A DNA stretch of 64,000 nucleotides from Jacaranda mimosifolia (Eukaryota > Streptophyta > Magnoliopsida > Lamiales > Bignoniaceae). The translations under genes were made by a program, and so were the position numbers. Where the stretch lies: the NCBI GenBank assembly GCA_018894105.1, contig CM032122.1:22479674-22543673 (forward strand), given 5' to 3'. Below the pieces are notes generated by a model that did not search any database, was not told the DNA's origin, and worked only from the letters and a program-made list of their open reading frames with translations. Below are positions 12,291 to 23,365 of this stretch, one piece after another (position 1 is the stretch's first letter; every line of letters starts with the position of its first letter).

Positions 12291-12532
12291 TCCACGGTGT
12301 CAAGATGACAGCATTTCCCATTAAGTATAGCAACAGTTGAAAGCATTGCAAGAAAAACAAACTTGCATATCCAAAATGCGATTGAGAGAAGAGCGATGCA
12401 AAATGGTGCTTAAGTGTCTTATCAACCCCATAAAACAAATAGCACTTAGAAAACTAATGCCGAAAAACACAAAACCCATACTGATAAGGTGAAAGGAAAG
12501 CAAATTCAAGCATTCATTTAATTCAGAAAATA

Positions 12533-12615
12533 GCATCAGAGAGATTCCCATTAGACTAAGTCATCTTTCCCCAAAAGGAGTTCTGATGTCCCTGTCTACT
12601 TTATCATCATTTGCC
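12533..12615 (-). ncRNA. box C/D snoRNA with two 25S rRNA guides
   Basis: Minus strand: C box ATGATGA (12604-12610), D' CAGA (12582-12585), C' AGATGA (12561-12566) and D CTGA (12536-12539), closed by a short GCA/TGC stem. The first guide, AGTAGACAGGGACA, is complementary to TGTCCCTGTCTACT. The second, TGGGAATCTC, is complementary to GAGATTCCCA. In plant 25S rRNA (recalled) these two targets are adjacent in GAGATTCCCACTGTCCCTGT. One RNA therefore has two guides for neighbouring 25S sites, which is strong support that it is real. This is the first full-quality snoRNA after the promoter-like region apart from the orphan candidate at 12726-12787. Confidence 0.8.
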
Positions 12616-12725
12616 AAACTTGAAATGTTATTACAATTATCTTAATAAAAAGGAACAAAAACTATAACTAAAATGGGGGAAAAATTATAAATCGGTACTA
12701 AAATAGGAACATCAACTGCCTCGAA

Positions 12726-12787
12726 GCCTCAGATTAATATGCTTTTCATAGTGAACCACTCGGAGTATATTTAACACCATCATAGGC
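12726..12787 (-). ncRNA. candidate orphan box C/D snoRNA
   Basis: Stem GCCT/AGGC, C box TATGATGG (12778-12785) and D box CTGA (12729-12732), 62 nt in all. It lies in the same orientation as, and about 110 nt upstream of, the 25S-guide snoRNA. The sequence before the D box (AAAAGCATATTAAT) matches no rRNA segment I can recall, and no convincing D'/C' pair is visible. The perfect stem and boxes support it; the lack of a target keeps confidence moderate. Confidence 0.5.
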
Positions 12788-13112
12788 AAAAACATATTCC
12801 CTAAAACTTCATTACTTTAATCAAGTACTAGGCTTATCATATGATTTTCGTCCAAAGAACAAAAAATAAATAAATAAACCAGCTATTAAATAGCAATATA
12901 TTATCAAAATAGAAAAAGAAAAAGAAAAAGAAATTCCTGACAAGAACAAGAAAAACACACTTTTGCCGTGAGCTAAAAATATAAACCAATCAACTGAAGA
13001 ATGCTTGCTCAGAAAAACTCGGCAAAAAATAATCAAATGCCAAATACATACAGGGAGAAAAAAAGAAAAAAAAGAAATTGAAATGAGAATTGCAAAATAA
13101 TTGAAGCATTAC

Positions 13113-13152
13113 CAAGAAGTTTAATGACAGTCACCGCGACCCAGCGTCGCAT
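13113..13152 (-). CDS. possible first exon of the snoRNA host transcript
   Basis: On the minus strand the sequence AAACCCTAATG introduces a short frame, MRRWVAVTVIKLL, that runs into a G|GTAATG splice-donor-like sequence at 13113. The protein is unrecognised and no following exon was found. The transcript may equally be non-coding. It is listed because it lies just downstream of the promoter-like stretch and is the only gene-like start in the locus. Confidence 0.25.
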
Positions 13153-13295
13153 TAGGGTTTCATTACACAGAATTTAGGCTATAATACCATGCGGTGAGCC
13201 GCCCCAAGAATAGAGTCGGATGATATATTATATATAAATGTATATATAGGGGATATGCATCGAAACCCTAGAAGATTCGTGTCTAGGGTTAAAGC
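13152..13295 (-). promoter_or_regulatory. promoter-like region of the snoRNA cluster (TATA plus telo-boxes)
   Basis: Reading the minus strand, there is AACCCTAG (13283-13290) and CTAGGGTTT (13262-13270), then a TATATATA-rich element (about 13222-13248), then AAACCCTAA (13152-13160). AAACCCTA telo-boxes are known in promoters of plant ribosomal-protein and snoRNA genes. A polymerase II start would be expected near 13200-13215, followed by all the snoRNA calls in the same direction. The orientation and spacing are observed; the function is inferred. Confidence 0.55.
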
Positions 13296-13299
13296 ATTG

Positions 13300-14414
13300 G
13301 AACAGAACGATTTGCAAGGATATGTCCCTACAGATTATGGAAACCACATTTTCGGCGGTGAATTGTTTTTCTTTTTTCTCCCCTTAAAAAGTTAAAATTA
13401 TTCAATGATCCACTATTGTTATATTTTCTTTTTTGGCCTCTGTTTTCTCATCCACACCAGTTTTGAATGTTCAATTCTAATTAAAAAATGGCTTCAAACA
13501 AGTTAATTAAAAAATATTTCTGCTTTGTATGGTGTAATGTTATATTTTAAGTTTCAAATATTTTATTTTTCCTTTATATTTTTTCAGAAAATCTAATATT
13601 AAAACAATCTTAAATTAGACTTATTTTAAATGATTTCAAAAGATTAATTAGCAATTTATTGTTGGCCTAATTGATATTCCCTCCATACTAAAACTTATCT
13701 TAACTAATTTATTAACAAAAAAAATAGGTTTCACTATTTTTAAAAATTAATGAGATATTAATTTATTTCAAAGGGTAGTTAAAATACAAATAATTGTACC
13801 ATCATAACATATGAAATGATCTAAAATGAAATACCAAAGTTAAAGCTCACCCAAAGACTTTATAACAAAAGGTGATACGGGAAGAATAATGAGTAGAAGT
13901 AGAATGTCATGATATAACAAGAATGCAATGCAAATCTTGATTTGATCAAAATGAGTTTCTTTTATATAAAACTTTAAGTTTGTAATTAGTTAATTGAAGA
14001 ATCAAGTATAACTATTATGCATTTATAATATAAAACAAGTACTAGTATCAGTAACTCAACCTAAAATGCAATGATCTAGTGAACGAATGTAATTAAATTG
14101 TATTCTATTAATGTTTTTAAGTGATCAATAAATTTAGAAATTTACTTATTAATATGTTGTGTGTACTTTTTTTTAAAGGATGAATATATTAGGTTTGGAT
14201 TCTACTAAGTTTCTAGAAAAATAAAATACATATATATATATATATGATTTGAGGATATTTGGATTTGGATTTATCTGAATTCAAATGAAATCCCTCCACA
14301 TCGGTCCCATCTGTCATCTGTTTGGTCAACCTACATGGTCGAAGATTTGGTGCTCAATTAGGGTTGAAAGTGACCATGTTTGTCCGAACTAATAAAGTAT
14401 AAGTTTTAGGTATA
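13300..14414. other. AT-rich intergenic DNA, nothing recognised
   Basis: No gene, RNA or transposon end could be supported. The left ~100 bp would be upstream sequence of the snoRNA-cluster promoter. Confidence 0.55.
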
Positions 14415-14743
14415 TCTATATTATTAATAAAGAATTTATCTATTTTCATTTGTTTTCAAGTATATTTCCTAAAATATTCTTATTTTCTTTTTTCAATCCT
14501 CGTCTATATTATTAACAAAGCATTAAGCATCTATCCTATTTTTGGTGTATTTTTAAATGATTTGCTTAAAATGCCCTCACTTCTTTTTCCAATTCTAATA
14601 ATTAAAAGTTATATAATAACTACCATTTATAAATCACACATTTTATGCCTACAAGTACTATCTTATTTTCATTTCTCCACAATTTTTTTTTTTAATATTT
14701 CCAATTTCCACCACTTAAACTAATTTTTACTTTTATCTATATT

Positions 14744-14775
14744 GGGGGGGGCCCCCCCCCCCCCCCCCCCCCCCC
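14744..14775. repeat. G8-C24 homopolymer junction
   Basis: Eight Gs directly followed by 24 Cs. Such a self-complementary block in AT-rich DNA is unusual. It could be a true hairpin-forming repeat or an assembly or sequencing artefact. Compare the poly-G runs at 9400 and 11978. Confidence 0.9.
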
Positions 14776-16152
14776 AAACTACATGAATGAGTTTATCTTC
14801 AGTGTTAATTGATTATCCCTTTTTTTTATTGTAGCAATTACGTCCAAATTATTTGGGCTTTGAAGTTACTTATTCATAGTAGAGTTTTCACGTTTATTTA
14901 GTGTACATACATCGAGTGTGTACCAAACACTAATTTGTATTATTACTCTATGTCATTGCTTTAAGTCAAAAAGTACTTTTTGAAGAAAAAGGATTCATTT
15001 AAAAATTAGAGTTTTATTTTTAAATTGGGTGGATATACAGGTATGAGCTCATGAATTTAATCCAATCTAATTTATTTTAAATTAAGTTAAGGATTGTTTT
15101 GTTGGGTTATGAATTAAAAACCTAATATATAATTATTTTCTAGTATGAATGCAAAAATGACTAAATTACTTTTTTAATATTTAAAATATTATTCTAAAAT
15201 GACTAAAATATATTGATTGATGCCTCAATTTTTATTTTATTAGGGGGATAATTTTATAAATATGGATGTATAGATTGAAAACATGTGCACTATTATACTA
15301 TTATTTTTCTAATTAAATACTTTAATCAAGTAAAATAATTTTGACAATGTTTGGATTTATTTTGGAGTGTTTTGGGAGTGGAATGTGATAATGTGTTGAA
15401 AATAAAATTATGTTTGGTTTTATTTTGGAAGAAAAAATACTATAGATGTCTTTTCACATAAGTTTATTTGTCTAATTAGTGGTATCACATCAACTTTTTA
15501 TATTATTTTGCATTATTTTATAGTGATATAATAATTTAAAAATATATATTTATATTAAAATAATGGTTAGAAAATATATATATATTATTGATGCAATGAT
15601 TTGAAATGATAGAAATTTTTTAATATTATTTTAAAAGAAAAAAATTGAATTCAGATAGAAATATTTATTTATGTTTTAAAAATATTTTAGGAGAATGAAA
15701 TCAAGTATAGTCTTTATTTTTGTTGGGAAAAAAAAAATATAGCCTTTATTTTTGTTCGTTGGACCTATTTGAACCAGAGCCCAAGCCAACATGCATATTT
15801 TGGTGCCAATATTTTGCGGCCCAAAGGCTCCAAATTCAACTTGATTTATCCATTTGCCACTCACATTCGGGATGTCCCAAAAATTAAATAATAATAATAA
15901 TAGTTATAATAATAATGATAAATTTAGGACAGAAAGAGTATATCCTAACTTAATAGGCATAGACCAAGCCGGCCAATAATCCTAATGATAACTTTTCATT
16001 TTACATTTAACAGTTCTAGATTAATTAGATGAGGCCATCACAGTAGATTGCCACATGAAAACATTACAAGTAATTGTGTGAAATAATTACAAGCAGTTGT
16101 CTAATTATATTTTGCCAAGTTTAATTAGACATGATTTAGCCTTGTAAACAAC

Positions 16153-16797
16153 TAGGGATGGGAACAAGCGAGGTGGCTCGCTAGGGGCATATGACTTAGC
16201 CTACGCATGGCTTTGTTTGACCTAATTTATTTAATAAAAAAAGTAAATTAAGACTTAAAAAATAATCTTTCGATTAAGTAGATTAGAGTTAGGCTCTTTA
16301 GAAGTTCACAAGTTTAATAGACTGACTCATTTATCATTCTTTATATAATATAAAATAATTATATTAAGTTGATATAAAATAACTTTTATTATTTGAACAA
16401 CATTTGATGAAAATAATTTGGTCTATTTTTAGACTCTATATTCATATATACAACTATTTAATACTTGAATGATAACTTTCATAATTATGTATATGTTATT
16501 TTATTTTTGCTTATTGCCTATATACGTTTTTGTAATTTGCATATTTAAACCTATTAAATAATTAAGTATATTAAGGTCCATTACAAATTTGAGTGTTTAT
16601 AAAGCCAAATTATGTAACGTCTAAGTATAATTATAGCCTTAATAGAAAATGAACGTTTAGGTTGGCTCAGGCCGAATCAATTAAAGTACTTGAATTTATT
16701 GAAAAGACTATGTATAGTTTATATATATATATATATGAAAAACTATAATAAATATTCAAGCCAATGCCTATTATGACCTAACTTATTTCCATACCCA
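16153..16797. mobile_element. hAT-like MITE
   Basis: Terminal inverted repeats tagggatgggaacaagcgag and, inverted from the right, tgggtatggaaataagttag, matching with a few differences and followed on both sides by GGCATNNG-type sequence. Flanking 8-mers taaacaac and aaatcaac agree at 6 of 8 positions, consistent with an old 8-bp target duplication. The AT-rich interior has no coding capacity. It lies within the Helitron candidate. Confidence 0.65.
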
Positions 16798-16999
16798 AAA
16801 TCAACCACCAATTCCCAGTTAAGCTAATAGATTGATATGATTACGATTTATGATATGTCTCCATTGATATAAACAAATCTAATTCAAGGCTTCCCTGACA
16901 CTTACTAGTTCACATTGTCTAGAATGCACTAGTAATGCCCTTGATAGAAATAATAATTTAATATATATAAAATAAAATGTTATTCAATCCTATTTTGAA

Positions 17000-18480
17000 T
17001 ATATTTTGTTTATTTTTACTATATAAATATATTCAATATATAATCTTTGTAACTCCCTATAACATATTTTCATATTTCTCGTTTCTTCATGTCAATGTAT
17101 TTTCATATATAATATATTTGTAACTTTCTATATTAATTTTTAGAACTTCTTATTAATTTTAGTCCTTGTACCTATGTCAACATATATATATATACATATA
17201 TAATATTCCATCAACATTTATTTTACTATTAATGTAAACAAATTATATTATAAGTTTATGTTTTGTAATTCCATATATATATATATTCAATATATATATC
17301 TTTTATATTAATTTATGTGACTCCTTATTTTAATTTCAAATCTTCGTACTCCTGACTTTATAATTGTCTAATATTTTCTTCTAATATTTATTATTTACAT
17401 TATCAAATTTAACCAGACACATATATAAATCTATTTGTCAATGTAATTTAATTGACAATATCTTGCATAAGCTAAAAATCTATACAATAGTTTATATTAC
17501 AAATAATCTAAACATACGATTTACTATTTAAAAATAAAACAATTTTTATCTTTTTTTTTCACATCTATAAAATTATTCTCTTTATATGATAAATTTTATT
17601 TTTCTTGAAAAGTATTTTATAATGTTTACATTATTTTCTAATATTTTTAATTTTTATGTTTATGAAGCAAGATAAGTTATAAAAGGAACGGAGTCTTAAT
17701 TAAGTATTTTTCTTATATTGTAGTAACGTTGATAAATTAATTTTATCCATTTTTACTATGTCAACATATTTTCATGGTCGATGTGCTACCAACATTTATT
17801 TTAATATTGATATAAAAAACTATGTTGAATCATTTTTTTTAACTATATGTTTAACTAATTTTAGTAAATACTCATTACATACATATATATTAACATATAT
17901 GTAACTTTTTACAATAATTTTTGTAACTCTCTTTATAAATATATAATTTTTATAACTCCTTATTAATTGTTTAATGGTTATATTTTTTAATATAATTATG
18001 GATGAACACATACAAATGTGTATATATTGTTGTGCATACGTTAGTGCAATTTAATTAATGTGTCTTGCTCCATACATAGTGTGGATATATAAACTTTCAT
18101 ATATAGAGTATTATAGTAACATGAAATTTGTATAATTTGATTTTAAGTATTATATCATGCTATTCCTTTATTTTTCATTTCATAATTTAACATGTTAATT
18201 AAGTTAAATTATAGGTGAGAAAATTCCTAAATCTAAGCTACAAATAAAATAGATGTACTAAACATCTAAACATACAATTCACTATTTAGAAATATAGATC
18301 TCTATATGATCATTCTTTAGGCATGTTAAAATTTATTTATTTTCTTGAAAATGCATGTATATATAATGTTCATATATATATTTTTCATATTTTAATGTTT
18401 ATGCTAATGAACCGATATACTTTATAAAAAAGAAACTTGAAGTTTCGATTTTATGGTAAGTTAAAATATTTTATTTTCAA
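17000..18480. repeat. diverged direct duplication of a ~750-bp AT-rich unit
   Basis: Segments near 17480-17690 and 18230-18450 share the order: aagctaaaaatct/ctacaaata, aaacatacgatttactattta / aaacatacaattcactattta, ttttcttgaaaa, and a final atgtttatg with ataagtt/atacttt plus ataaaa. Spacing is about 750 bp. No protein is encoded. The divergence is high, so the limits are approximate. Confidence 0.45.
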
Positions 18481-18865
18481 CTACCTAAGTTAATTTTTCA
18501 ATATTGAATTCTTTAATTTCTTCAAACCAAGTCAATGTTAAAGTGATTTTCTCTATTTTATATTCTATTATATTTTATGAATAGCTTATTGGATTTATAA
18601 AGTGATTTTAAGTTTTAGTCATTATTTTTGTCTATAGAAATGAACTAATGCATATGATTTGATGTGATGATACATAAACTATATTCATATAAAATATTAT
18701 TATGTCTCATTTATATTATTAATTATATTATAGTCAGTAAAATTCTTATTAATTTTTAAGTGTTATGTTTGCAATATTTATAAAAATTGTTAATAGTTAA
18801 AATTAAATAAAATGAGATTTTAAATTCAAAATTATCATCCAATGCAATACAGGGACTAAAACTAG

Positions 18866-20557
18866 TAATGTTTTAATCCTATATATATATTTGATGTTGT
18901 ATAGAATTGAATTTAAGGTCTTTTCCAAAAAGTTATTCAGTTGTGGGTTTTTTTGAAGAACGCTCTCGCATAGATATGATAGTACCTGAGATAGAAAATA
19001 TGTTGTTGACTTGTTTCTTATCTTTTTTAATTGTAGATGGTGGTATTTATATTGTTTGAGTTGTCAGTGGGCTTGAGCCTATTTGAATTAAGGGGCTCAT
19101 CTTAAGCAGATTTAGTGGCACATTTCATTAAGTCATATCGATTTTTTAATGAAGTATATCTATATTATTTATAAAATTTAAAACTACTATAGTATCTGTT
19201 TGATATATCTTTTTAATGTGTTAACTAAACTAATTATATTTAAATATAATTTTTTTTTTTAAAAATTGTCTTATTTTTCCTCGCCTCCCACGTATCATTC
19301 TTTTCTTTCTCGAACTATAGTATTGTTTTTCTCTTTTTTCTCACCTTACTCTTTTTATCTTTTTTTAAATGTATTATTTTATATAATAAACTTAAACAGA
19401 TATATTTAAATAATTAAAAAAATATGATAATGTATAAAAATTAAATAGATATTTTAATATATATATAAATTAAAATTTTAATTACACACATTAAATGTAT
19501 TACAATCATTAATTTATATTATAAGAATGGTACGACAAATTAAGTCCACAAAGGTAAAAAAATAAAATAGACTAAAAAGGCTAATCAATTAAATAATAAA
19601 TCAATAAAAAATTTACAGAGCCCAATCAATTAAGCCCACCAAGAAGGACATCTACCCTAGCGGATCAAAACCCACTAAGAAAAAAGTACTATAAATACTA
19701 AGCTCCAAAGTCAAATTGAGCATAATTATATGTCAAAAAAAAAAAGAAGGTAAAATTAGGCTTGAAAAGTTATTTACAAAAATAGAGAACAAAAAACTCT
19801 CTGCATTGCATTTAAAAAAAAACTTTGAAATTTACTAATTGGTGGGAAAGACCCTACCTCTATTTTCAAACAACATCATCTTGACATATCCACGGGAATT
19901 CTTATCATAATTAGAAACTATGACTCTCTTTAGCATATAGGTCTCTCTTCCATATGGGCTATCATCACAGTTACCTTATGATATCCGGAGTGGAGAATAT
20001 TCAATACGGATTAATTATATCATCATCATAATCAGCTCATCAATGGAAATGTAGATGGATGGGATTAGGAGATTGAGGTTCAAATAAATAGGTGGTCCCA
20101 AGGTCTAAAAACATAGAGAGCCACCAACTTGAGGCGCAATCATGTTCTGCCTTGAAGCTCGCTCTAGAAGTGATGAAGAAAGAAAAATGATATAATAGCA
20201 TTTGACTGCCTCTCATTTTTCAATACCTTCATTAAATCCCTTGTATCTTTTTCAATATTTCTCAAATTAGTTTATGCTATTTTTGCTGATAGATTAATAT
20301 TAGCACCATTTCCCACATTATTTATGAAAACAATGATCTCATTTTGCCTATTTTAATCAAATCACCTTTCAAAACCATCATTAACCATTGATTCTTAAGG
20401 CATATTTCAAAATCATATATCTACAGTTGTTTGACTATAATTAGTAGACGAAATGATTTCTTTCATTTGTAAATTCCAAACAATTTGATTATGAACCAGT
20501 ACATAGATTTAAGATTATTTTTTCAAATTGCTCTCAATGTCTATAGTTTTTATGATA
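18866..20557. other. AT-rich intergenic DNA
   Basis: No gene is supported. A TCTATATTATTTATAAAA motif near 19150 resembles the start of the Helitron candidate at 14415. The rest, including 19860-20550, shows no recognisable coding or repeat structure. Confidence 0.5.
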
Positions 20558-20942
20558 GTTTCATCTAGGGGTGGCAAATGGGTGGGTTGGGTTGGGTATG
20601 GTTTGGGCTCAATTGGGTTGGGTTCAATATGAGTGGGCTCAATGTGGGTTTTAAGTAGGTGGGTTGAAAATGGTTTGGGTTGGGCTGAAAATGGGTCCAA
20701 ATGAAAAAAAATATATATTTTATTTAATCAAAAAACTAATTCAAAAATAATAGTAATATTAATATATCTTTCATATCTTATATTCAATATGAAATTTTAC
20801 AGTATAATGGAAGATTTATTAAATTATATATTTATTTTATTAATATTTCATATGTAATTATATTCATAATTAATTACAAGTCTAGTAGTTATTTTGTAAA
20901 AAAAATTGATCATTTTGAAGAAAATGACACCATTATCACACA

Positions 20943-21659
20943 TAGGGGTGGGCGTTCCGATTAGATGATCCGAGTACCGACCTGACCCGACCCGACCCGA
21001 CCTAATAATATCCGATCGAGTCGAATTTTTCTTATTTAAAAAAAAAAAATGCGGGTCGGGTACCCAATACTCGAATAAAATTTCGGGTTGGATATTGGGT
21101 AGAAAGTCCTACCCGATTGGATAGTTTGGCTACCCGACTTTAATTTGTATATAAATAGATATATATTATGTATAATATATATAATAATGATCTTTTATAG
21201 TTATGTTTATATATTATATATTTAATATATATATCTATATATATATATATGAAAAATGCCAAAGTTTGGCCACTGTTAACAGCGACTATAAAAGATCATT
21301 ATTATATATATTATACATAATATATATCTATTTATATATTATATATTTAATATATATATCTATATATATTAAATATATAAAATACTTATTATATATATAC
21401 CATATATATATATATATATATGAAAAAGGCCAAACTTTGGCCTTGGCCTCTGTTATTTAGAGGACTAACAGAGGCCAACGTTCAATTTCCTCTTCTATTT
21501 TTTTTATTTTTAAATTTTAAAGTTTCTAAATAGTATTTAGTGTTGGATATCAGAAATGTCGGGTATTTGACAATTTCAGGTTGGTGTGGGGTAGTTAAAA
21601 TTACTATCCAAAAAATTGGGTACTCAATTCGAACTACCCGATCTGAATGTCCACTCCTA
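20943..21659. mobile_element. second hAT-like element nested in the first
   Basis: Ends taggggtgggcgttccgatt and, inverted from the right, taggagtggacattcagatc; both lead into arms with cccgac/gtcggg repeats and gggtac-type words. It splits the AT-rich interior of the surrounding element. The flanking 8-mers do not match well, so the duplication has decayed. Its centre contains the perfect inverted repeat listed separately. Confidence 0.7.
21148..21338. repeat. perfect ~54-bp inverted repeat with 83-nt loop
   Basis: The arm 21148-21201 is the exact reverse complement of 21285-21338; the core is agatcattattatatatatt on the right arm. The loop holds gaaaaatgccaaagtttggc. A related sequence (gaaaaaggccaaactttggcc) follows at 21421-21442, so the right part is also partly duplicated in direct orientation. 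A transcript would fold into a long hairpin. Confidence 0.9.
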
Positions 21660-22207
21660 AATTCACCCCAATAAATGTATATTAAATTTTCAATAAAAAA
21701 TTTGTATAATTTTAATTTTTCAAGAATTAATATATATAAGTTGTATGTCAATCTTACTATTGACATGCAATATTAGTTAATCAACAAATTAAATTTAGAA
21801 TTTGTTTTTAATTAGTAGATACAATATATATTCTTATGATCACTTTCATATATTAAAATTTATATTTTGAGAAAAATTCAAGACAACTAACTTAAGTCCA
21901 AGATGATTATTTCAATTTAAATATTATTAATGATCCAAAATTATGAGACTTTGACAAAAATGAGAAAATAAAAATAATATAAATTTGTTATTATTAATTT
22001 GAAGTTATTTTTTAATTTGTTAAATTAATTGCTTGAACCCATTTTTAACCCACTTAAACCCACATTGAATCCAAACCAAATACAACCCACCACAATCCAA
22101 CCCACCTCAACCCATTTTCAAAATTTAGGAACCCAACCCAACCCAAAACCATGTGGGTTGGGTTAGACCCATGGTTTACCACCCATTTTGTCACCCCTAG
22201 TTTCGTC

Positions 22208-23230
22208 CATATTAGCTACGGCCTACCAAATGAAAGGCCTATTTTTGCCATTTTCTTCATTAGATTTTTAAACAACAAAACAAACAAGGGATTTTGTTTT
22301 TATATTTAATATTTATTATCAACTAGCCTATGATCCAACAATATAAATTTCTCATATATTGTGAAAAGTTAAAGATTCGATTTATAACAAACTCTTAATG
22401 TGATTGTGTATAAATAAATAAAATAATATTTATTTTTTCCATCAAAATTTTAAAATCAAACTCAGTAAAGTGGAATTTGTTGTACATGCATAGAGTTTTG
22501 TTTGTATTTTATCTCATAGGGAAGAATCTCATAACGGAAAGGGTATAGCAAGAGATAAATAATGCCAAACGACTTTAAAAAAAATTGAGAAGACTATAAA
22601 AAAGATATCCTTTTGCTTTCGTGATCAGCAGAGAAACCGATCATTTCTCGAAGTTTGAATTTTCAGAGTTTCACATTTAATTTCATTTCAACAATTTTTT
22701 TTAGCTTTAATTTTTTCAAGGCGATGTGATAAAGTATATCAAATAACAAGATATGGATGATATGTATATTAACAACTGTGAGCCAAACCTCATTCATGAA
22801 ACCAATTTTAAAACTTCTATTTGAACTTAAAACCATCAAAATAGAGGGTGAAAACAACGTACGTTTGTCTCTTTATGAAAAAATTAATGAAACTGTTTGA
22901 TTCTACGATTTTATATATGTCATGTATGTATATGTCCGAGATCATGATAGACGACTTTCTCACAGCAATCGACTAATTATGTAATGCATAGAGATTTCGT
23001 ATCATATTTAGTTGATTACATTATTGTATTAATATTGTATGAAATTTATTTTATTACGATAAAATGTATAGTAAATTTTACTCTGATTCATCAATTTATA
23101 ATATTACTAGGAGTATGATTAATTAATTATAGGACGGAGTTTAATTTTTATGGAATTGGAATTAATAGCAAGTAATCCATCCAAATTTTAGAAGTAATAG
23201 AATATAATTAGAGTGCTTCTTGGATTAAAC
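22208..23230. other. intergenic DNA, nothing recognised
   Basis: AT-rich and without supported genes. The right part would be the upstream region of the small gene candidate at 23366. Confidence 0.5.
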
Positions 23231-23240
23231 CACTTGTTTC

Positions 23241-23250
23241 TTATATATAT
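23241..23250 (+). promoter_or_regulatory. TATA-like element upstream of the small gene candidate
   Basis: TTATATATAT lies about 115 bp before the ATG at 23366, giving room for a 5' untranslated region made largely of purines. AT-rich surroundings make chance occurrence likely. Confidence 0.25.
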
Positions 23251-23289
23251 GGTACCTCAAGTAAAACCCTTATCATAATTACAAAAAGA

Positions 23290-23365
23290 CAAAAAAAAAA
23301 AAAAAAAAGGAAAGAAAGAAAGAAAAGAAGAAGAAAAGAAGAAGAAAGAAAGAAAGAAAAGAAAA
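23290..23365 (+). repeat. purine (A/GAAA/GAAGAA) tract
   Basis: A poly-A run followed by GAAA and AGAAG units runs up to the ATG at 23366. It could be a 5' leader or a simple repeat, and it explains why the first residues of the following frame are Lys/Arg/Glu-rich. Confidence 0.85.

Larger units (their letters stand above)
14415..18865. mobile_element. candidate non-autonomous Helitron
   Basis: The left end reads A|TCTATATTATTAATAAAG, a plant-Helitron-like start beginning TC after an A. The right end reads CAATGCAATACAGGGACTAAAACTAG|T. This resembles the usual plant Helitron terminus: a short GC-type hairpin with CAATGCA in it, a spacer of about ten bases, and CTAG before T. No Rep/helicase coding is seen. 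A second TCTATATTATTAACAAAG copy at about 14505 shows a tandem duplication near the left end. A further similar start at about 19150 (TCTATATTATTTATAAAA) could be another element. The hairpin is imperfect, so this is a candidate only. Confidence 0.35.
20566..22199. mobile_element. hAT-like element with 8-bp target duplication
   Basis: Left end taggggtggcaaatgggtgg and inverted right end taggggtgacaaaatgggtg form clear terminal inverted repeats, each continuing into gggttggg-rich arms. The flanking 8-mers gtttcatc (20558-20565) and gtttcgtc (22200-22207) differ at one base, a convincing hAT-type target duplication. The 1.63-kb length includes a second element at 20943-21659. No transposase is visible. 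Confidence 0.85.

Noticed and set aside
21482..21766. Minus-strand 94-codon frame at 21.5-21.8 kb
   Set aside because: It crosses the right terminal repeat of the nested hAT element and translates its gtcggg-type arm; not a gene.
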